Below, piece after piece: positions 43,160 to 47,123 of a DNA stretch of 47,123 bases (position 1 is its first letter; the number at the start of each line of letters is the position of its first letter). The notes under the pieces were generated by a model that saw only the letters and a program-made list of their open reading frames with translations, made no database searches and had not been told where the DNA came from. The stretch is from contig DATHBD010000008.1 of NCBI GenBank assembly GCA_035296325.1, forward strand, positions 1 to 47,123, written 5' to 3'. The position numbers were made by a program, and so were the translations under genes. The DNA is from DATHBD01 sp035296325 (lineage in GTDB: Bacteria; Actinomycetota; Actinomycetes; Mycobacteriales; Micromonosporaceae).

Positions 43160-43648
43160 ATGACCACCGTGACAGAGAGGGCTCCCGCGGATGCGCAGGC
43201 GTTCGCGGAATGGGTCCGTCCACACGTGTCGGCCATGGCGCGGCTGGCGGCCAGGTTGGCCCCGGACGCCGACCGTGACGACGTCGTTCAGGAGGCGTTG
43301 ACCCGGGCGTGGCTCAACCGCGACCGGTACGACGCCGAGCGGGGCGCGCCGTCGTCGTGGCTGCTCGCCATCACTGCTGACCAGGCGCGCAAGGCGTCGT
43401 GGCGGCGTCGGCCGTGGCCGCTGGCGGCCGGCAGGGCGTCCTCGGTGGATCTCGAAGGTCGGTTCGACCTGGAACGGGCGCTGCGCCGGCTGACGCCGCG
43501 GCAGCGCCTGGCCGTCGACTGCTTTTACTTCGCTGATCTGTCGGTCGCCGATACCGCCGCGGTGATGCGCTGTACCGACGGAACGGTGAAGTCGACCCTC
43601 GCCGATGCCCGCGCCAAGCTTCGCGCCTTTCTGGAGGTATCCGCATGA
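43160..43648 (+). CDS. ECF-type RNA polymerase sigma factor
   Basis: 162 residues. Region 2 has PDADRDDVVQEALTRAWLNR and RGAPSSWLLAITADQARKAS; region 4 has RLTPRQRLAVDCFYFADLSV and the helix-turn-helix MRCTDGTVKSTLADARAKLR. It belongs to the SigE-like ECF group. ATG 43160 is chosen at the start of the conserved region. Its stop overlaps the start of the membrane protein gene by 4 bp (ATGA). It is one of three such pairs in the window, all with the sigma gene first. Confidence 0.88.
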   Translation: MTTVTERAPADAQAFAEWVRPHVSAMARLAARLAPDADRDDVVQEALTRAWLNRDRYDAERGAPSSWLLAITADQARKASWRRRPWPLAAGRASSVDLEGRFDLERALRRLTPRQRLAVDCFYFADLSVADTAAVMRCTDGTVKSTLADARAKLRAFLEVSA

Positions 43649-44712
43649 CCGACCGTGTGGACGAGCTGCTCCAGCATGCCGGCCAGCGGTGGCGGGCCGA
43701 CCAGCCCACGCCGCCCGAGCCCGACGTATCGCGCTGGTCGCGTCCCGCCCGGCCCTCCCGTCGATGGGTGCCGATGGTTGCCACGGCCGGCGCGACGGCA
43801 GTCGTGCTGGGTATCGGGTACGCCTCGGTCAGCCACTTCGCTGCCGGCGCACCGGACAGCGACGACCACGTGTCCGTGGCGACAGCACCCAGTACCCCAG
43901 CGGCCGCCGGCCTCGTGGTACGCGATGGTGACGCGGTGCGGGCATCCGGCATGGTGCTGGCCGCGCCCGGACAGCCGATCCGGTTCTGCGCGCCCGCCCT
44001 AACTGCCGGCGTCGCCCGCTTCGGCGAGCCGGAAGGCGCACCGGACTGTCAGTTCGGGGTGGCGGTGACCGGCGTGGACATCGACCGGCTGGCCAATGCC
44101 GAGCAGCGGGAGGGCGTGCGCTTCGGCAAAGCCTCGCTGCGCGGCACCTGGCGGGCGGGCACGCTGCAGGTCACCCAGCAGGGGCCACCGGCGCCCACCA
44201 CCACGGTGCCACCGGTGCCCGACACGCCCTGCCCGCCGCCCGCGAAGGGCTGGGCGACGACCGGGCCGGTCGACGGCAAGGAGCTCCATCAGTACGTCGA
44301 GGAGGAGCACCCCGACCGGTTCCGCCGGCTCCGGGTGTCGTACCCGAACGGCTGGGCGACCTCGGCACCGGGCGCGACACCACAGGCCGGCGCGGTCGAG
44401 GTGATGGTGGTCGAGGTGGTCCGCGGCGACGTCGACACCGCTCGACGCGAACTGCGCAAGCGGTACGCCGGCAATCTGTGCGTCGTGCACCGCCCCGGCG
44501 CGAAGAGCCTCGCCGACCAGACGGCCACCCACGACGCCGTGCAACCCGCGCTGTCGCGGCTCATGCACGATCCGGCCAACGGCATCTACAGCTCCGGCGG
44601 CGCCGACACCGTCATCATCGACCTGGTCGTGCTCACCCCCGCGTTGTACGACAAGTTGGTCGAACTCGACCTCGACTCGGTCGAGGTGCACCCATGGCTG
44701 CGGCCCGCATGA
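43645..44712 (+). CDS. Single-pass membrane protein paired with the ECF sigma factor (putative anti-sigma)
   Basis: 355 residues: a short cytoplasmic start (MTDRVDELLQHAGQRWRADQ), one helix at about 41-62, then a long extracytoplasmic domain with a Pro/Thr linker (TTTVPPVPDTPCPPP). The C-terminal part (VMVVEVVRGDVDTARRELRK on to VLTPALYDKLVELDLDSVEV) is a compact domain I do not recognise. Translational coupling to the sigma gene suggests it holds the sigma factor at the membrane; no zinc motif supports this. Its stop overlaps the ATG of a small downstream frame. Confidence 0.65.
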   Translation: MTDRVDELLQHAGQRWRADQPTPPEPDVSRWSRPARPSRRWVPMVATAGATAVVLGIGYASVSHFAAGAPDSDDHVSVATAPSTPAAAGLVVRDGDAVRASGMVLAAPGQPIRFCAPALTAGVARFGEPEGAPDCQFGVAVTGVDIDRLANAEQREGVRFGKASLRGTWRAGTLQVTQQGPPAPTTTVPPVPDTPCPPPAKGWATTGPVDGKELHQYVEEEHPDRFRRLRVSYPNGWATSAPGATPQAGAVEVMVVEVVRGDVDTARRELRKRYAGNLCVVHRPGAKSLADQTATHDAVQPALSRLMHDPANGIYSSGGADTVIIDLVVLTPALYDKLVELDLDSVEVHPWLRPA

Positions 44713-44831
44713 ACGGGCGCCCTTTCCGGAAACGCAGCGGGATCGAGACGCCGCCCGTCGGCTGGCGGATCGACCCGTGTGACGAAGAACTGGCGAGTGT
44801 GCGTCGTGATTGCGAGCCCTTGGACACCTAA
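44709..44831 (+). CDS. Candidate small protein, 40 residues
   Basis: The ATG at 44709 overlaps the TGA of the upstream gene (ATGA), the same coupling used by the two genes before it. The product would be MNGRPFRKRSGIETPPVGWR followed by IDPCDEELASVRRDC and EPLDT: basic N-terminus, acidic C-terminus, two Cys. Third positions are moderately G/C-rich. Unknown function. The overlap may be chance, since ATGA is frequent in such DNA. Confidence 0.35.
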   Translation: MNGRPFRKRSGIETPPVGWRIDPCDEELASVRRDCEPLDT

Positions 44832-44870
44832 GGACGAGGTGGATCACAGCAATGGTTGGGTCCTGAATGC

Positions 44871-45245
44871 ATGACAGCCTACGAATCCCACGAAGAGCCG
44901 GACAACGCAGACGTCTCCCGAGTGGTCCTGAGCCGCCGCAGGATGCTGACGATGAGTGGTCTCGCCGTTGCCGGAGCCGGCCTGACCGGGTTGGGCGCGA
45001 GGAGCGCCAGCGCCGGCGTCTCCCAGGAGCCGGCAGCTCTACTTCGACGAAGCCCTGGTTACCCGCCTCTACCAACTGGACCCCTACCGCTCGACGTGCG
45101 CTACGACCCGGCGCGACTCAACCGCGGCGTCTCGGCCCGGCTGACCCTCGGCGTGAACCCCGCTGGCGACGAACGACGGCGACCGGCCACCGGGCTTCAC
45201 CTGCCCGCCCGCCTCGCCCGCCGGGCCGCTACCAGGCTCCACGCC
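44871..45245 (+). pseudogene. Intradiol ring-cleavage dioxygenase-like, internally deleted and frameshifted
   Basis: The first 50 codons encode a Tat signal (LSRRRMLTMSGLAVAGAGLT, ending RSASAG). Just after, in another frame, bases 45027-45090 read RQLYFDEALVTRLYQLDPYR, the typical late block of exported intradiol (protocatechuate/catechol-type) dioxygenases. The preceding frame then gives RLTLGVNPAGDERRR, as at the ends of these proteins. The catalytic Tyr/His domain that should separate signal and tail is absent. This is a deletion product with at least one frameshift, hence inactive. Confidence 0.55.
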
Positions 45246-45450
45246 TACCAGCACACCAACGCCGAGCGGCAGCACACCCATCGGCTGAACGCCCCTTCGA
45301 TGCAGGACGCCGGTCGGGACCGCTCCGGCCCGGCCACGCCATGCGGTCAGCCGCGTCGGCGAGCCACCGCGGTCGGTCGCCCGTGGTGGCTCGCCCGACC
45401 GGTACCGGGCCCGGGCCGCCGCCGGCCAGCGTGACCCGGGCAGCTTCGCG
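45246..45450. other. Intergenic region, about 200 bp
   Basis: Continues the decayed stretch after the dioxygenase remnant. Nothing recognisable on either strand; no clear terminator for the minus-strand gene ending at 45451. Confidence 0.35.
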
Positions 45451-46491
45451 TCAGGAAAACGGGCTGCTGGGCCAGCTCCGCTGGTCCTCTTCGGTGACCG
45501 GGCGGAACGCGCCCGCCAGCGATCGCAGTACCTCCGGGCGGGTGGTACCGGCCGAGCGGACGGTACCGAACGACCAGAAGTAGGCGGTCCGCCCGCCGTG
45601 CGGGTAGCGGATCTCGGTCGGTCCGAAGACCTCGATCGCCCGGCCGTCGACGGTGTCGTTCACTACTACCCGCGGGTCGGCCTTGTCCACCACCGCCACC
45701 TGGTACTCCGTGTCGTCGTCGCCGACCGTGAACCAGGCCCCGCCCGCCGGGACCCACCGGCCGGTGTCCTCGTCGACGGCGTAGTACGTCGTGCACTTGC
45801 GCAGATCCGGCGAGTCCACCGCGTCGAGGCGGAAGGGCACGGCACACCGGTACGCGCGGTCGAGCTTCAGCTTCGTCGCGATGTCGATCGCCGCCTGGAC
45901 CTCGATGTCGGGTTCCAGGGCTTCGGCGTTCACCTGGGCCCAGATCCCGGGTAGCGGCTGCCAGCGGATCGCCTGCGAGCCGCCCACCTCAGCCGCCTGC
46001 GCGGGTTTGTCGCCGACCATCGTCGCCGAGGTGGTGCCGCTGAGGGGGCGGAGCCGGTCGGGGTCGCGGTCGGCCTCGACGAGCACCTCGGCGCGCGACG
46101 CTGTCGTGATGGCGAGCTCCTCGTGCCCGTCACCCCTGGCGGACCAGGACACATACGTCAGGCCGGCGAGGTCCGCGACGTCGAGGTGGAACAGCGTCGG
46201 GTTGCTCCCAAGAATGTGCGGCGCACCAGGCAGCGTGGGAACCCGTTCGACGGTCGGGGGCCGAGGGACACCGTGGTCCGGCACCGGACCGGCGACCGGG
46301 GCGGACTGGCGGGTGGAAACCACACCGGTCACGCCGACCAGCGCCGCCGCCACGACCATCGCGCCGGTCGTCAGCGCGAGCCGGCGTTGCCTGCGCCGGC
46401 GGGCGCCGGCGTGTACCGCGCCGAGCAGTCGTTCGATGTGGATGTCGCCATCGGCGTGGTCGCGCAGGACGCTCGAGATCGTTTCGTTCAC
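45451..46491 (-). CDS. Single-pass membrane protein paired with SigE-type sigma factor (putative anti-sigma)
   Basis: 346 residues: cytoplasmic start VNETISSVLRDHADGDIHIE and RLLGAVHAGARRRRQRR, one helix at about 38-58, then a large extracytoplasmic domain with Cys in YRCAVPF and LRKCTTYY, and WVPAGGAWFTVGDDDTEYQV in its core. GTG 46491 overlaps the sigma stop by 4 bp; the frame is open to 46782 but there it is only the shadow of the sigma gene. By its position it is the likely regulator of that sigma factor. The outer domain is not recognised. Confidence 0.65.
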   Translation of the reverse strand: MNETISSVLRDHADGDIHIERLLGAVHAGARRRRQRRLALTTGAMVVAAALVGVTGVVSTRQSAPVAGPVPDHGVPRPPTVERVPTLPGAPHILGSNPTLFHLDVADLAGLTYVSWSARGDGHEELAITTASRAEVLVEADRDPDRLRPLSGTTSATMVGDKPAQAAEVGGSQAIRWQPLPGIWAQVNAEALEPDIEVQAAIDIATKLKLDRAYRCAVPFRLDAVDSPDLRKCTTYYAVDEDTGRWVPAGGAWFTVGDDDTEYQVAVVDKADPRVVVNDTVDGRAIEVFGPTEIRYPHGGRTAYFWSFGTVRSAGTTRPEVLRSLAGAFRPVTEEDQRSWPSSPFS

Positions 46492-46979
46492 CGCAGGCTC
46501 TCCTCGGAGGCGTCGATCTGCTCGCGCAACGTGGCGAGAGCTCGCATCGAGTGGGTTCGTACCGTGACGGGCGAGCAGCCCAGAATGTCGGCGATCGCGA
46601 CGTCGTCGAGGTCTTCGTAGAACCGCAGCACGATGGTCACCCGTTGCTTCGGTGGTAGGCGTCTGATCAGCCGCCACACCGCGTCCCGATTGGCGGTCTC
46701 GGCGCCGAGGTCGCCGCGGTCCGCCAGTTCGACCCGGGCGGCCCCGTTGGCCACCTCGCCGGACGATCGTTTCCGCCGCCACGAGACATGCGCATTGACC
46801 AGCATCTGCCGCAGGTAGATGTCGGGCCGCCCGCCGGCCACGATCTTGTTCCAGCGCGGGTACGCCTTGGTCAGTACCTCTTGGGCGAGATCCTCGCCGA
46901 GATGCCGGTCACCGGCGATCAGCCAGGCCAATCGCACCAGTGCCGGCCCGCGTGCGCGGACGTAGTCGTCGAACGTCAC
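46488..46979 (-). CDS. SigE-family ECF RNA polymerase sigma factor
   Basis: 163 residues. FDDYVRARGPALVRLAWLIAGD and LGEDLAQEVLTKAYPRW form region 2, with IYLRQMLVNAHVSWRRKRSS as its end; RLPPKQRVTIVLRFYEDLDD and the helix-turn-helix LGCSPVTVRTHSMRALATLR form region 4. This is the actinobacterial SigE-like subfamily. GTG 46979 gives the family start (MTFDDYVRARG). It is followed, with a 4-bp overlap, by its membrane partner and lies about 70 bp from an IS5-type transposase start on the other strand. Confidence 0.9.
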   Translation of the reverse strand: MTFDDYVRARGPALVRLAWLIAGDRHLGEDLAQEVLTKAYPRWNKIVAGGRPDIYLRQMLVNAHVSWRRKRSSGEVANGAARVELADRGDLGAETANRDAVWRLIRRLPPKQRVTIVLRFYEDLDDVAIADILGCSPVTVRTHSMRALATLREQIDASEESLR

Positions 46980-46999
46980 GGATAAGAGTTCCTAACAGA

Positions 47000-47039
47000 A
47001 TGATCTAGGTTCTTCCGTCTCTTGTGGAGGATGATCTAG
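47000..47039. repeat. 9-bp direct repeat ATGATCTAG
   Basis: ATGATCTAG at 47000-47008 recurs at 47031-47039, next to the transposase start. It could belong to the end of the IS or be a promoter-region repeat for the sigma gene. The other end of the IS is outside the window. Confidence 0.35.
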
Positions 47040-47050
47040 AGTGCTGAGGC

Positions 47051-47123
47051 GTGAGGCGTGGTGAGCAGCCGCCGTGGATCGTGCCGGACGGGCTGTGGCA
47101 GCGCATCGAGCCGTTGCTGCCCA
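47051..47123 (+). CDS. IS5-family transposase, N-terminal end (partial)
   Basis: The first 24 codons from GTG 47051 read VRRGEQPPWIVPDGLWQRIE followed by PLLP and run off the window. The pattern V/M-R-R-G-E, then LWQRIEPLLP, is the usual start of IS5 (IS1031/IS402-like) transposases. Whether the rest is intact cannot be seen. Confidence 0.6.
   Translation, partial: MRRGEQPPWIVPDGLWQRIEPLLP

Overview
The window is high-GC DNA with strong G/C bias at third codon positions, GTG/TTG starts, Tat/Sec exported hydrolases with ricin-type lectin domains, SigE-family sigma factors and an IdeR/DmdR-type iron box. Together these point to a filamentous actinomycete, most likely Micromonosporaceae (Micromonospora/Actinoplanes-like). 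This is inferred from gene content, not from a marker gene.

Left part (1-13.2 kb) is accessory and worn. It opens with the tail of an IS3 transposase and two unrecognised membrane proteins, followed by an MFS drug-type exporter. Next to the exporter is a patch with GGGAGCA repeats, a tRNA-tail-like stretch and a 15-bp hairpin that looks like the scar of an integrated element. Then come a repeat-bearing secreted protein, a SigE-type sigma factor with its membrane partner, an IS3 relic, a divergent SDR oxidoreductase/TetR pair with a likely operator, an IS110 relic, an HxlR tail joined to a frameshifted GH92 mannosidase, and a GT39-type glycosyltransferase.

Middle part (13.1-26 kb) holds a three-gene sugar operon on the minus strand (Gfo/Idh/MocA dehydrogenase, sugar isomerase, nucleoside-type permease whose end abuts an IS relic). 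It continues with a GH12 glucanase carrying a ricin trefoil, a RibD-type reductase split by an in-frame TGA, a CPBP protease with two small membrane proteins, a large secreted alpha/beta hydrolase, a 5'-truncated sulfite-oxidase-like gene and a PLDc_N membrane protein.

Right part (26-47 kb) is better preserved. A methionine/sulfur block (metX, metY, CoA-binding protein) diverges from an OsmC/flavoprotein pair across a 14-bp palindrome. A Cys-rich SufR-like regulator diverges from folE and a ferredoxin-reductase-like flavoprotein. Then come a GH5 glucanase with a linker and trefoil, an alpha/beta hydrolase, a complete iron-siderophore ABC uptake operon behind an iron box, an exported PAF-AH-type hydrolase, two more sigma/anti-sigma-type pairs, a decayed intradiol dioxygenase and the first codons of an IS5-type transposase.

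The clearest working units are the sulfur block, the folE/reductase/regulator unit, the iron uptake operon and the two trefoil-tagged glucanases. Much of the rest records gene decay: at least five IS traces and several broken enzymes.
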